Below are positions 1-10,319 of a stretch of 64,000 bases of DNA, one piece after another. Location of the stretch: positions 248,001 to 312,000 of the forward strand of contig JBAIAA010000013.1 in assembly GCA_037893245.1 (NCBI GenBank), given 5' to 3'. Position 1 is the stretch's first letter. Every line of letters starts with the position of its first letter. This DNA comes from Crossaster papposus (taxonomy: Eukaryota > Echinodermata > Asteroidea > Velatida > Solasteridae). The position numbers and the translations under genes were made by a program. The notes under the pieces are model-generated. The model was not told the DNA's origin and searched no databases. It saw only the letters and a program-made list of their open reading frames with translations.

Positions 1-64
1 AAAAGGCCAGGCAAGTTCTTGTGGTTAGCGGGTGGTTGTTGACAACTGGTGGTGATGGCAGAGG

Positions 65-758
65 CTAATGGCCCAGTCACAATGTCGGCGATCTGTCGGG
101 GATTAGTTTTGGCCGGGGGTCGTCGTAAAAAATAAAGAATCCTTGAACAATCCTAGCAATAATCCTAATAAAAGTGGAGCAGTCACATTGTCTGAGATTT
201 TTTCAAGGATTTTGACCCGGTTTTGTCGAAAAATCGTGGGATTAGCCTCCGATCGCCTCCGATTGCATCGGAGACGATATCTGCGAGCATCTTTTCTTTT
301 AATTTACTACGATTCCACCGTACGATTCGTCGGAGACGATCACAGAAAGCGTACGAATCGTCGCAGGGCGCCTCCGATTCAGTCGGAGGGCGCCGGAGAC
401 CACTCGCAGACATTGAATCTCAACCTGAATTTCAAATCCCACACAGAATCTTGCGACTAGTCTCAGATTATTCGGAGGACGCCTCCGATCAATCGGAGGG
501 CATCGTAGGTCATCGGAGATTGTGTCTGGGATGCCCAAAATGGGTGAAAAATCTTGCGAGCAATCTTAAAATTTTAAGTTCAAAGTTGGGGACCGCGACG
601 GGTGTGGCGATGCCAAAAAAATCTGCGACAAGCCGCAGGCGTCCGGAGAGCGCCTCCGACGGGTGCAAAATCGTGAGATCTGTCTCAAGATTTTGTTCAA
701 ATTTCCCGGTTTTACCCATCGCCGACGCATCGCAACTGATTTGTGACTGGCCCATTAG
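65..758. mobile_element. TIR-bounded foldback element with CTCCGAT/ATCGGAG motif arrays
   Basis: The ends are an inverted repeat: CTAATGGCCCAGTCACAA at 65-82 and its reverse complement at 741-758, matching 17 of 18 positions. The interior (about 236-700) is packed with short motifs of the type CCTCCGAT and their reverse complement ATCGGAGG, forming many small hairpins. No transposase is visible, and open frames here are by-products of the CpG-rich repeats. No target-site duplication could be seen. Probably a non-autonomous DNA transposon; superfamily unknown. Confidence 0.55.
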
Positions 759-859
759 TGATGATGAAAAATTAAAAAATGCAACACAAAGAAAACAAAA
801 TAACACACATGACACAGTCACAGAGAACATGCCAAACTGTATGTACTGCTTTGTAGGAA

Positions 860-1517
860 ACAGGTCAACACGTACGCGAACCAACTCGTACGCGGGACAA
901 CTCGTACGCAGAATGGTCAACTCGTACGCAAACCAACTCGTACGCCAACCAACTCGAACGCCAGCCAACTCGTACGCGGTTTGAAAATGTGGTTCACGGG
1001 TACGGGTGGCGTTGATCAATTAAAAAGGCAGATACTTTGGGCATACAAGGCGAATCTATTCTCTATTCTCTATTTTTTTTTCGGGAAACATCAACAAATG
1101 CACAGACCAAAATTACAAATAATACACGATGTTATTGTTAGTTGTTAGGCTTAACCTTTTTGGCAATAATATTCTTTTATACATTTTCGTCAACAATTTC
1201 ATTTCTATGTACAAGTTGCATGAGATTCAGTCTGTTCAGTCTCACTCTCATCTCTTTCGGTTTTTAAGAATATTAATATTATTGCTTTTTACAAAGGCAT
1301 TCATGTAAAATTGTACTATTGTTTATTATACATCTTGGTTTTAATTTCGTAACCATCGTTTGACATAACTTCGTTTAAAAATAGATATTTTTGGAGTAAT
1401 GTTTTCATTTGATTAGTATTTTTAAGATAACAAAAATATATTTGGCACGCTTACGAGTTGGACCGCGTACGAGTTAGTTGTCTCGCGTACGAGTTTGTCG
1501 CGTACGAGTTGACCTGT
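860..1517. mobile_element. TIR element with subterminal CAACTCGTACGC repeats
   Basis: The left end ACAGGTCAAC (860-869) is matched in inverted orientation by GTTGACCTGT (1508-1517). Just inside the left end, about seven copies of a roughly 16-bp unit containing CAACTCGTACGC run to about 981. Just inside the right end, the same motif appears in inverted orientation as GCGTACGAGTTG (about 1448-1510). The AT-rich middle has no coding sequence. This looks like a MITE or foldback element whose subterminal arrays could be transposase binding sites (inference). No clear target duplication. Confidence 0.6.
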
Positions 1518-1818
1518 ATTCTGATTTGTATAGCACCAGAAAATACAAATGTTCTGGTTTAAAATACATGTACCGGTATGCCCAACTGGATTGCATGTAC
1601 ATTGCTTTTACATTTTTTATTTTTTATTAAGCGTGCCTAATATGGTTGTGTCTGTTCAAATGATTACACCGTTCAAATTTAGTATTAACAACACCCTTTT
1701 TGTTTTCCCTTTTGTGTAGGAGAACTTTCCTTGACGGCAAGAAAAGCCTCAACAGGCTGACAGAAAGTTGAAGTTCCTGCAAGTCTCTACAACTAGCTTA
1801 TCACAAGGATTTCCACAA
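1518..1818. other. Unassigned AT-rich DNA
   Basis: No gene, RNA or repeat was recognised between two TIR elements. A pyrimidine-rich stretch ending in TGTGTAG near 1720 resembles a splice acceptor, but no supporting exon can be argued. The last 9 bases (1810-1818, TTTCCACAA) form the left direct repeat of the next element. Confidence 0.4.
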
Positions 1819-2197
1819 CATAGTGGCTATTTTTACGTGACCGTAAGTCCGTAACCCTACTATTTTTACGTGATATACCTGGTTCCCGACACAGACAAGG
1901 GAAACTCAATACGCGCGGAACATATGAAGACCAACGACGGTTGACAGCCATAATTCACCAAAATAAATGGATACAATCCCTAGTTAATTGTATACAGTCC
2001 CTATTTGTTGTTGTATACACGACTTTTATACCTGTTTCTATTAACCAAAATTATTGGTTAATAATCTCATCTAGATAGGGTCTTATATTATAGAAAAAGT
2101 GTATACAATTAATTAGGGACTGCGCATGCGCAACCAGAACTCATGTAAAAATAGCAAAAGTGCGTAGGTTTACGGTGACGTAAAAATAGCCACGGCC
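1819..2197. mobile_element. Non-autonomous TIR element with a smaller one nested inside
   Basis: Inverted repeats beginning TGGCTATTTTTACGT (from 1823) and ending ACGTAAAAATAGCCA (to about 2192) bound the element. The arms stay similar for about 60 bp. Direct repeats TTTCCACAA (9 bp) lie at 1810-1818 and 2198-2206 and are a plausible target duplication, although the outermost 5 bases of the element are not inverted copies. Inside, CCCTAGTTAATTGTATACA (1978-1996) and its inverted partner (2100-2118, 18 of 19 matching) bound a 141-bp inner element. No coding capacity. Confidence 0.6.
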
Positions 2198-2206
2198 TTT
2201 CCACAA

Positions 2207-2842
2207 AGGGCACTTGAATTTGGAAAGTTGGAGAACACTATTTAGGAATAAGAAAACTTTTTCCTCATTATATATTGCAGTTTGTGCCATGACATTTGTA
2301 AAAAGGAAAGTAAATTATTATAATTGATACATGCAATAGAAGCATTGTTTCATATGTACCTTTACTTTTGTTGTGTTACTGTTCAATTTATTATTGCTAT
2401 CATGGATCAGGATTTGTCAGGAACACTATCCCCCAATAAGTTGAAAGATAAACAAATATTGTTGGCCTAGCCAGATCAAAATGAACTGCTTTGACTTAAG
2501 TGGCTGTATAATGAGCTTTGATTTGTAAAAACATGTGTGTTCATTCCAAACAAGCTGTATTATAAATGAATGTCACCTGAGCAACATGTACACTCTGAAA
2601 AAAAATGATTGTCTTGAAATAGGTAATGTTGGCAAAAGAAATGTAGCCAAAGATTTAAAATTCATTTTCTTTTTTTTACTAGAACAAATGGATTTTAACT
2701 GTATTCCATTGGTTTACTTTTATGTGTTAACCTACTTGAAAATAAATCCAGACTGAATGACACCTGACTTCAAAGAACATTTAAAATTGACTTTTTGCCT
2801 CTTTGTTTAAAGACATTTTTTGAAAATTAAATGCCTAAGATA
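2207..2842. other. Unassigned AT-rich DNA upstream of element 1
   Basis: No recognisable gene or repeat. The longest open frame (2535-2756, 73 codons) is low-complexity, AT-driven and lacks any motif I recognise, so it was not called. Confidence 0.4.
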
Positions 2843-2981
2843 ATATTATTTCGTTCGGTTGAACCGGGTGAATTAGAACGAAATGTAGTTCTCAAATAGT
2901 GTAGCTATCACTCCGCTACGCGGAGGTAACCAGGAGTGAAGGGGCAATATATAAGGAGGTGCTTGGCAAGCACGGGTCATC

Positions 2982-3264
2982 ACGGGTTACACTTCACAGA
3001 TTACCTATTGGCATTTGTAAAGGGCTCAAAAAATTTCTCTATTACTCTGGAAAACACCCTAACGGTATCTGTGAAATATGTGGAGCTAGTGATGATGTTG
3101 GACACTTCCTACTTGAATGCAAACGATTTAACAGCCAAAGAAAACTCCTCCAAAAATCACTTAATTTGACAGATTCACAAATGACTCTTACACAACTTCT
3201 TGGACAGAAACGAAACTGTCAACAAATACTTAACTATGTTCAAAGATGCAACATTAATATTTAA
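2982..3264 (+). pseudogene. LINE ORF2 carboxy-terminal fragment with CCHC motif
   Basis: An open frame of about 94 codons ends at a TAA (3262-3264). It contains CEIC...HFLLEC, a C-x2-C-x7-H-x4-C arrangement typical of the carboxy-terminal zinc-binding module that follows the reverse transcriptase in many non-LTR retrotransposons. The frame opens upstream into A1 sequence of element 1 only by chance. The RT and endonuclease are absent because of the 5' truncation, so the fragment cannot act alone. Confidence 0.75.
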
Positions 3265-3728
3265 TTTGTTTTGTGTGGCCTTCTGATTTTATTGATATTG
3301 CGCATGGGTAAGGGTTTAGTGAGGACCGTTGTCGCCGGTGATTGACGGGCGCAGTGCCACCCTTCGTCCTGAAAAAAGTAACAGTAACAGAAAAAAGTAA
3401 CAGATGGGAGCCTTGTGCCCCTGTCTGCGAAACGGCCGGCCTTGCGGGACCCTTTGTGGCACTGTTTCTCGGAAGATTACTGGCGCACCCCCTGCCCCTA
3501 CCTTCATGCACCATTCTTTTTTGTTTTGTTTCTTTTTTTCCCTTTTCGAGCAGCCTTTTACTAGCACTCCGTTTATCTCCTTTGCTTACGTCATAATTTC
3601 CCATACTGCACTCTGATGTACTAGCTGTTCCGCGTGCTGAGATGATATAGTGCATAATGTAATGCTAATGGCACACAGGGCGCTATGATCGCCATACGTG
3701 CCAACCAAACCTACTACAACAACAACAA
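2982..3728 (+). mobile_element. 5'-truncated LINE inserted in A1 of element 1
   Basis: The insertion is flanked by a perfect 11-bp target duplication CACGGGTCATC (2971-2981 and 3729-3739). The uninterrupted A2 repeat has this motif once, giving an internal empty-site control. The left part encodes the carboxy end of a LINE ORF. About 460 bp of 3' UTR follow, ending in an ACA/CAA microsatellite tail (about 3714-3728). Severe 5' truncation with a 3' simple-repeat tail is the usual outcome of target-primed reverse transcription. The clade is not determinable from this piece. Confidence 0.85.
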
Positions 3729-3814
3729 CACGGGTCATCTGCGCACCGACGGGCTCGACTTACCTTTACCATAATACTATTCGTACTTCTCGACATTCTT
3801 AGCATTCCTCCAGC

Positions 3815-4564
3815 ATGGAGGGCCTCTCTGCTGACCAGTCCAGGGCCACACCCGATCAGCTTATCAAAACATTCCAAGCCTCCACAGCCGAGCTGAAACG
3901 CACGTTTCAGGCTTCGTGTACGTCGTTACGTAACGAAATATTTCAACACCATTCAGAGTCCAAAGAGGCTCTGACACAGCAAATAAAGCAGAGCACGAAC
4001 AAAAGATGGAAGAAAGAGGGCAACCGAAAGCAGTTCGACTTCAATGCAGAAATCATTGAAAGCCTCAACAAAGCTACAGAGGCGATCAAAGGAGGGGACG
4101 CTGTTAGCTGCTCCGCTAACATCGAGCAAGCTATGAAAAAACTCACTACGAGGCAGAAGTTAATCCGCCTTGCAGATACCAGCGAGTCGGGCTGGCAAAC
4201 CGTCAAGGAGTACGAATCTAACGAACTTGCCTCCGACTCCGAAGACGAGAAACGTATCAACAGAGCTGAGGCTCGGGCCTCCAAGAAACTTAAGCGATCT
4301 AAATCGTTCGGTACCCGAGGCAGTAGCAGGTTCAGACCTTACACGAGCTCTTTTCGCCGTCCCCAAGACTCGTTCAACAGCGTCATGTCTAGTCAACGTA
4401 GCTACCCCTACGGTCCCAGGCCAGCCGCCAAGTCAGGTTCCTGTTTCGCATGTGGAGCCACTGGCCATTGGAGAAAGGAGTGCCCGTTTGTACAGCCAGG
4501 TAGAAGCTCCGCCCCCTCTACTGTCAGTTGCATCACATCAGCTAGAGACGCCAGAGCAACCTAA
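3815..4564 (+). CDS. gag: Gag-like protein of element 1
   Basis: Structural nucleic-acid-binding protein of a YR retrotransposon, 249 residues, starting at an ATG 43 nt after A1. The first two thirds are polar and helix-prone, with lysine-rich and acidic stretches (for example ASDSEDEKR around residue 140) and a basic KKLKRSK patch that could be a nuclear-localisation signal (inference). A retroviral-type zinc knuckle CFACGATGHWRKEC (C-x2-C-x4-H-x4-C) lies near residues 210-223. Element 3 encodes a relative with the same order. The frame is intact. Pol overlaps its 3' part in the +1 frame. The LINE upstream probably impairs expression. Confidence 0.8.
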   Translation: MEGLSADQSRATPDQLIKTFQASTAELKRTFQASCTSLRNEIFQHHSESKEALTQQIKQSTNKRWKKEGNRKQFDFNAEIIESLNKATEAIKGGDAVSCSANIEQAMKKLTTRQKLIRLADTSESGWQTVKEYESNELASDSEDEKRINRAEARASKKLKRSKSFGTRGSSRFRPYTSSFRRPQDSFNSVMSSQRSYPYGPRPAAKSGSCFACGATGHWRKECPFVQPGRSSAPSTVSCITSARDARAT

Positions 4565-6593
4565 TCCAGTAGACACCAGGCATCGCAGGGAACATTCACG
4601 GAAAGAAGACACATTTAAAGATAAGTGCCTAGAAGTATCAAATTCCACTAGATATGAGTGTGAACAAGGAGTCACAGGGAAACTTATTAAAGGTAGACTG
4701 AGGAAGCATAGAAAGTTTTGGTTAAAACATTGTTCCAATGAATTTTTTTTGGACACAATTACCGTTGGATTTAAAATTCCCTTCTATTCCCTGCCCGAGG
4801 CTTCGTTCACTCCCAATAACAGATCAGCGTGTACACATTCATTCTTTGTGTCGGAAGCTATAATTCAGCTCTTAAATGAAGGGCGTATTCAAGAATGTTC
4901 CATTAGGCCAAAGATAGTTAACCCCTTATCGGTCACAATTCAACCTTGTGGAAAAAAGAGGCTCATTCTAGACTTGAGGAAAGTTAACCTTCACCTCTGG
5001 AAGGAATCCATCAAATATGAAGATCTTAAAACGGCCCGTCTATACTTGGAGAAAGACAAATATTTATTTTCTTTTGACCTCAAGTGTGGTTACCACCATG
5101 TTGACATATTCCCAAAACATACTGAATACCTGGGGTTCTCGTGGTCATTCGGAGCTACCACAAAATACTATAAATTCCTAGTGCTACCGTTTGGGTTAAG
5201 CTCGGCCCCGTATATTTTCACTAAAATTATGAGAGTCCTGGTAAAGAAGTGGCGTTCAGAAGGCAAAGAAATAGTGGTGTATCTCGACGACGGATTGGGT
5301 CTAGGTAATTCAATCACGGAAGCTAGTGTACATTCTCAAGCTATCCACAACGATCTGATAGAAGCAGGGTTTATCGCAAATGATGACAAATCCCACTGGG
5401 ATCCACAGCAAAATTGCCAATGGCTGGGTGTTCTGTTAGACACAAGTAAAGGTGTGATTAGCCCAGTACAATCGAAATTGGTACGCATTAAACAAACAGC
5501 TAAACAGTTTATTTCCACCGGCAATAAGGTCATACATGTTAAATCACTTGCCAGTATAATTGGTCAAATCATCGCGTTGTCCCCAGCAGTGGGTAACGTA
5601 ACAAGACTAATGACACGGTCAATGTTAACGAATGTTCAATCCGCACCTTCTTGGCAACATTCTATATTACTCACAGCAGAAACCTTGAAAGAATTACAAT
5701 TATGGGAGCACAATATTCTTGCCCTCAAACCGGTTCCAATGAGAACCGATTTCACGTACCAACAGGTGGTGTATTCTGACGCAAGTGGAGTAGGTGCAGG
5801 AGGGTATATTGTGGATGTTAATGGAGCACTCTCTCATGGTGCTTGGGATGATAAGCAAAAACTACAAAGCTCAACTTGGAGGGAACTTAAAGCAGTACAA
5901 ATTGTTCTTAATAGCTTTATACCCTTACTGGCTGGTACTTGTGTGAAGTGGTTTACTGATAGTCAGAATGTTGTCCGTATCGTAGAAGTTGGCAGTGGAA
6001 AAATTGAGTTACATGAAATGGCATATTCCATTTTCGCCTCGTGCATAGAGCATGGTATCACTTTGAAACTTGAATGGGTCCCTCGTTCTCAAAATGACAA
6101 AGCAGATAGTTTGAGCAGAATAGTAGATTACGATGACTGGGCTCTTGCAGATCATTTATTCAAGAGATTCGACAGACTATGGGGAGTGCATACTGTAGAT
6201 AGATTTGCCAACTCGTTTAACAATAAGTTAATACGCTTCAATTCACGATACTGGAACCCTGGTTCAGAAGCAGTAGACTCCTTTACTTGCTGCTGGGCAA
6301 ACGAGAATAATTGGCTCGTTCCTCCTATTTCTCTTATAGCGAAAACCATCTCGCACCTCAAGGCCAACAAAGCACTTGGCACCTTGGTAGTGCCAAACTG
6401 GCCTTCTGCGCCCTTTTGGCCTTTGCTTATCGATCCAAATTCTGGCTTATTCATACCACAGGTTACAGATTCTAGGTACTTTCCAGCATCATCAGAATCG
6501 TTTATCTTGGGCCAGAGTAATCATCCTCTGTTCAAAGAGAAAAAAACATCTTTCAGCATGATCGCAGTCCGCCTTTCATTCTTATCCCACTAA
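4170..6593 (+). CDS. pol: Pol of element 1: RT - RNase H - Dam-like methyltransferase domain
   Basis: The open frame of 807 codons overlaps gag by about 395 nt in the +1 frame. Recognisable homology to element 3 pol begins only near 4600, so the upstream part is probably frame-open gag sequence and the true start is unknown (frameshift, splicing or reinitiation). The reverse transcriptase carries LDLRKVN, FSFDLKCGYHHV, LPFGLSSAP and the catalytic YLDD near residues 370-373. RNase H begins near residue 535 (YSDASG), with STWRELKAV, FTDSQN and NDKADSLSR. From about residue 667, TVDRFAN, VPPISLI and GTLVVPNWPSAPFWP match the methyltransferase-like region known in DIRS1 and PAT elements. The frame is uninterrupted. 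Confidence 0.85.
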   Translation: MQIPASRAGKPSRSTNLTNLPPTPKTRNVSTELRLGPPRNLSDLNRSVPEAVAGSDLTRALFAVPKTRSTASCLVNVATPTVPGQPPSQVPVSHVEPLAIGERSARLYSQVEAPPPLLSVASHQLETPEQPNPVDTRHRREHSRKEDTFKDKCLEVSNSTRYECEQGVTGKLIKGRLRKHRKFWLKHCSNEFFLDTITVGFKIPFYSLPEASFTPNNRSACTHSFFVSEAIIQLLNEGRIQECSIRPKIVNPLSVTIQPCGKKRLILDLRKVNLHLWKESIKYEDLKTARLYLEKDKYLFSFDLKCGYHHVDIFPKHTEYLGFSWSFGATTKYYKFLVLPFGLSSAPYIFTKIMRVLVKKWRSEGKEIVVYLDDGLGLGNSITEASVHSQAIHNDLIEAGFIANDDKSHWDPQQNCQWLGVLLDTSKGVISPVQSKLVRIKQTAKQFISTGNKVIHVKSLASIIGQIIALSPAVGNVTRLMTRSMLTNVQSAPSWQHSILLTAETLKELQLWEHNILALKPVPMRTDFTYQQVVYSDASGVGAGGYIVDVNGALSHGAWDDKQKLQSSTWRELKAVQIVLNSFIPLLAGTCVKWFTDSQNVVRIVEVGSGKIELHEMAYSIFASCIEHGITLKLEWVPRSQNDKADSLSRIVDYDDWALADHLFKRFDRLWGVHTVDRFANSFNNKLIRFNSRYWNPGSEAVDSFTCCWANENNWLVPPISLIAKTISHLKANKALGTLVVPNWPSAPFWPLLIDPNSGLFIPQVTDSRYFPASSESFILGQSNHPLFKEKKTSFSMIAVRLSFLSH

Positions 6594-7061
6594 ATGTCGG
6601 AAACGATTACAACTTGTATATATTCAATGGCAGCAGAGCCACGATAATATTAACATAATACATAGAGTTAATATGTTAACTGTAGAAAGAGGCTGCAGAG
6701 CCATGATAATACTGGAGATATTCATGTATGCCTAACTATCATGGTATAGAAGAGGCTGCAGAGCCTTGACAATACTGGATATATTCATGTATTCCCAACT
6801 ATCATGGTATAGAAGAGGCTGCAGAGCCTTGATAATACTGAATATATATTATTTGTATTGTGGCCAGGGGCCAGGCTGCAGAGCCATGATAATACTGGAG
6901 GTATTATTTTGTATTTCAAAGCCAAAAGCAAGGCAGCAGAATCATGTCGATACTATATTTAAACTATTTTTGAATTATTAAGGGCCGTATAGAGCCATGC
7001 CTGTTGATCTAAAAGAGTATGATTCTTAGAAGTACAAAAGAATATACTTATTTTTTCCCAG
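6594..7061 (+). repeat. Tandem hairpin repeats between pol and YR of element 1
   Basis: Five or six degenerate copies of a 56-64-bp unit carry the imperfect palindrome GGCTGCAGAGCC followed by ATGATAATACTGG (clear copies at 6691, 6753, 6817 and 6873, degenerate ones near 6628 and 6931). The stretch ends in a pyrimidine run TTTTTTCCCAG (7051-7061) directly before the YR ATG, which resembles a splice acceptor. The repeats could lie in an intron or intercistronic leader (inference). Confidence 0.6.
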
Positions 7062-8063
7062 ATGCCTTGGACAGATTTGTCAGAATCTATCATCGATCCA
7101 GTCATGAAGGACCTCTTCAGCAAGCTCCCTGGAGTGGTAATGAAGGACAGAGCGGACTCAACAGTCCAACAGTATTCGAACGGATTTCAAAGATGGAAAG
7201 CATGGGCAGTAGCAAGATCACAACCGGTTACAGTTCTTCCAGCCTCGCCACTAGATGTTGCTTTGTACCTTCTTAGCATCATGCAGACAGCAAACACTGT
7301 CTCTCCAGTAGGTACCGCCTTCTACAGTATTGCATGGGCACACAGGATAGCATCTCTTCAGTCCCCTACGGAGCACATGCTACCAAAATCGGTACACGAG
7401 GCGGCAAAACGCTCTTTATCAAGAACTAACCACAGGAAAGAGCCCCTTTCCATAGAAACAATTCAGCAGCTATGCCGCAAATTCCCTCCAGCTACGACCG
7501 ACCTGTATCACCTAAGGACACTTACCATAATCGTTGTGGGGTTCGCTGGATTCTTCAGGTTCAACGAGCTCGTACATATCAAGAGATCAGACGTGCTAAT
7601 TTCAAATACTTATGCCAGTTTATTCGTCGAAAAGAGCAAAACGGACAAATATAGAGAAGGTTCATGGGTCATCATAAGTCGTTCAGGGGAAAGTACTTGC
7701 CCCGTCTCAATACTAGAGCGTTACATATCACTGTGTCAGATTCCAGACGCTTCAGATGAGTATATTTTTCGCTCCGTCACTAAACATAAAGAAGGTTGGG
7801 CGCAAAGAAATGATAAGTCGCCAATTTCCTACACAAGGGCTCGATAATTATTTCTTGAAATGTTAAAGGAAGTGATGTCTGATACTAGCAAGTTTGGTTT
7901 ACATAGTTTGCGCTCCGGAGGAGCAACCCTCGCAGCTAGCCGAGGCATCCCAGATAGATTACTCAAGAAACACGGTCGATGGGTGTCAGACTCGGCAAAA
8001 GATTCGTATATTAAAGAGGCTATGGTTGAAAGAATCAGAGTATCAAAGTCTTTAGGTCTCTAA
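7062..8063 (+). pseudogene. Tyrosine recombinase of element 1 with in-frame stop
   Basis: Integrase that would insert the circular cDNA. Starting at ATG 7062, the first 261 codons contain the amino-terminal core-binding region and the first catalytic arginine in FAGFFRFNEL (about residue 166), then the strand-lysine region EKSKTDKYREG. A TAA at 7845-7847 interrupts the frame. The same frame continues to 8063 with HSLRSGGATLAAS (H-x-x-R), KHGRW and the nucleophile-region tyrosine in SAKDSYIKE. The stop therefore separates Arg I from the H-R-H/W-Y half and should abolish activity. One base change is enough to explain it, so the decay is recent or slight. Product closely resembles the YR of element 3. 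Confidence 0.85.
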
Positions 8064-8351
8064 TTAGATAATGTACACTCCGATTCAATTGTGTAAGTTT
8101 ATTTTAAGTAAGCTCAATATTAAGGACAGAGCGAGTTAAAGAATCATAAATTGTGGTTATATAATTTATTATTTTAAGTTATAAAAAAAAAAAAAAAAAA
8201 GTCTTATTATAGACGTAACCAAGACAAGTAAGAAAACAGTAATATTATACTCTAACGCTTGATACATGTACTACATTATAACCAAAAGAGTATTAACTCG
8301 TATACAATAATAAACGTGTTATTAATTGTCGCAGCCCCGTTCTTTACCGCT
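8064..8351 (+). other. 3' non-coding part of element 1
   Basis: AT-rich sequence after YR with an 18-base A-run (8183-8200), which may be an internal poly(A) relic or simple repeat. No ORF of note. Confidence 0.4.
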
Positions 8352-8586
8352 GCATTGCCTGTCGGTGGCCAACCCAATGTTGTAAAATTGGTGTGATGTG
8401 CAGGTTATTGAGAAATATTATTTCGTTCGGTTGAACCGGGTGAATTAGAACGAAATGTAGTTCTCAAATAGTGTAGCTATCACTCCGCTACGCGGAGGTA
8501 ACCAGGAGTGAAGGGGCAATATATAAGGAGGTGCTTGGCAAGCACGGGTCATCTGCGCACCGACGGGCTCGACTTACCTTTACCAT
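8352..8586 (+). repeat. Element 1 internal B1-A2 junction
   Basis: B1 (8352-8414) abuts A2 (8415-8586). B1 equals the right terminus B2 and A2 equals the left terminus A1, so this junction holds the same sequence as the joined ends of a circular intermediate. This is the diagnostic arrangement of split-direct-repeat YR elements. A2 also preserves the unoccupied LINE target site. Confidence 0.85.
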
Positions 8587-9032
8587 CATTGTATATTTAC
8601 ATGTATTCCATTATTCGTTAAAAATTATAATTTGGGCCATGTTTAGTATAGTAATGTTTTCGACTCTTAATATGACAAATTCGGCAAGCCACAATTCCTT
8701 TTCGTATTGTCTGTGCGTCTAGCGGGGTTTTCCAGAGTATTTTCTCGCAAGAGTTTTTACCTCTGGTTTTTTCACTCCGCAGGCGCGCGACTGAATTACA
8801 GAAAAGCGCACAAGGAATTTTTGGAAGTGTATTTACATGAAAGTACAAGTACAATGTACGAGTTGATGTGACTCATGGAAAGAATTATCGATGATAATGT
8901 AATGCATATACTATTGGATGAATTGTTAATCAAATATGGTTGAATAAGTAATTCATAGCAACAATTGTATTATGTAAAATATATTCCATTCAAAAAAGAA
9001 AAGAAAGAAAATAAAAAACAGGGTCAGCAACC
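8587..9032 (+). other. Unique segment between A2 and B2 of element 1
   Basis: AT-rich, no gene recognised. In element 3 the equivalent position carries the YR gene, and in element 2 it is a 263-bp non-coding stretch. Confidence 0.5.
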
Positions 9033-9095
9033 GCATTGCCTGTCGGTGGCCAACCCAATGTTGTAAAATTGGTGTGATGTGCAGGTTATTGAGAA
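9033..9095 (+). repeat. Element 1 right terminus B2
   Basis: 63 bp matching B1 at 8352-8414; the match stops abruptly at 9095, defining the right end of the element. Confidence 0.85.
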
Positions 9096-10305
9096 TTAAA
9101 ATATCCAAGCTGGGTCGTACTTTTGACTACTTTTGTTTGTTGTGACTAAATAGATTTCTGTTTGGCCTGGCATTTCAATACCTAATAATAGCAATACTTC
9201 ATTCTTGGCATTACAAAAAAACACAATTCTTGAAGAAAACAAAAGAATACAAAACGCAAAATCAGTGCTTCAGCTCCTTGGGTAAATAGTTCTTCCTTTC
9301 AAAAAAAAAATGTTAGCCTGAAACTGTTTTATTTGTTAATTAGCTCTATAGGTTTGTGTCACTTTGATGAGCAGTTTTTCAATGACAACGATTGATGATC
9401 AGCCGAGTCGTGCGTAAAACGCATGCAGCGAGTGTGTGTACGTGGCTGTAGTACAAAAACACGTCAGCGCGCGCGGCGTTACATGGAAACAAAATGGCTT
9501 CTAATCCGTAGTTGTCGCAACTCTCTCCATCTACGGCTCTGGCCTACGGCTAGTTATTGCGCCCCCAAGCGATGCTTGAATAAAGGTAATGCATATGATG
9601 TCACACGCACGTCGCACTTCACGACAGCGCCCCCAAGGAGGTCTAGTTGCGTAATCACGGCATATACGGGTGCATATGCCACTAAATCTCTGAAAATCAC
9701 TGCGCGCGAGCTCATTAATATTTTGTGATCTCTCCGGTAATTTTGATTAAGAGGTCCCTGGAGGCTATACACTGGACTGATTGTAGAAATATCTGTGGAA
9801 ATCAAGAATTGGTGACCTGTGGCTTCCAACTCGGGGGATCGCGTTCACAAAAAAGACCAATAAGTGGGTCTATTTTGCATAGAGGCGGGGGGCTACATTT
9901 AGACCTGGGCCCAGAGCTGGGCCACCATTTTAGGGGTGGTTTGTGGGAAGGGGAGTATACAAAAAATTCATTCGGTCAACCCCCCTAAATTTGAAAACGA
10001 AAATTATTCTGGGAGTCTTAATCTTCAATTTCCAGTCAAAACAATATTGCCACCCTATATAGCTCCTGAGCGTTACCAGGCGGCGCTCTTTCTTTCTATT
10101 TTTGCGTTGGTTACAATGAGCCCCGTATTTAGTGAGTGGAACCAGTCAGTCCGCAGCGCACGCGTTAATAAGGTCATATATCCCGAACTTTATTTGCAGG
10201 GCCGGCGTCGCAAATCGGCCACGAGATTTACGCGAGTAATTGCAGGAGTTCGACCGCTTTGTTTTCACGAGCTACACGTTGCAAACGAAGCAGTGATTTT
10301 CCAAG
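9096..10305. other. Unassigned DNA
   Basis: No gene or RNA recognised. CpG content rises after 9400 compared with the AT-rich flanks, with GCGCGC-rich patches near 9470 and 9710 and two GCGCCCCCAAG motifs (9558 and 9629), which could mark a promoter-proximal region (inference). A GC-rich stretch (9880-9960) has no recognised identity. Confidence 0.35.
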
Positions 10306-10319
10306 ATGGCGTGGTAAGT
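10306..10319 (+). other. Possible first coding exon ending in a splice donor
   Basis: CCAAGATGGCGTG is immediately followed by GTAAGT (10314-10319). This would be a good initiation context with a near-consensus 5' splice site eight bases into the coding sequence, downstream of a relatively CpG-rich stretch. No downstream exon can be linked to it, so this is only a candidate start of a host gene or of a mobile gene. Confidence 0.2.

Larger units (their letters stand above)
2843..3772 (+). repeat. Element 1 left split direct repeat A1, interrupted
   Basis: Two blocks, 2843-2981 and 3740-3772, together match A2 at 8415-8586. They are separated by a LINE insertion. A TATATAAGG motif near 2948-2956, also present in A2 near 8519, is a candidate promoter element; the LINE now separates it from gag. 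Confidence 0.85.
2843..9095 (+). mobile_element. Element 1: PAT-like tyrosine-recombinase retrotransposon, degraded
   Basis: Order is A1 - gag - pol - YR - B1 - A2 - B2. A1 (2843-2981 plus 3740-3772, 172 bp once the LINE is discounted) matches A2 (8415-8586, 172 bp). B1 (8352-8414) matches B2 (9033-9095), 63 bp each. These are split direct repeats, as known for PAT and Ngaro elements. The Dam-like methyltransferase region at the end of pol favours PAT over Ngaro. No target duplication flanks the element, as expected for recombinase-mediated insertion. A LINE has landed in A1 and the YR frame has a stop, so this copy is probably inactive. It lies outside the satellite. Confidence 0.85.

Noticed and set aside
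223..984. Long open frame of 253 codons near the left edge
   Set aside because: It coincides with CpG-rich palindromic motif arrays of two TIR elements and is open on several frames of both strands; composition, not coding.
3342..3616. Open frames on both strands in the 3' part of the LINE
   Set aside because: They lie in the LINE 3' UTR after the ORF stop and lack motifs.
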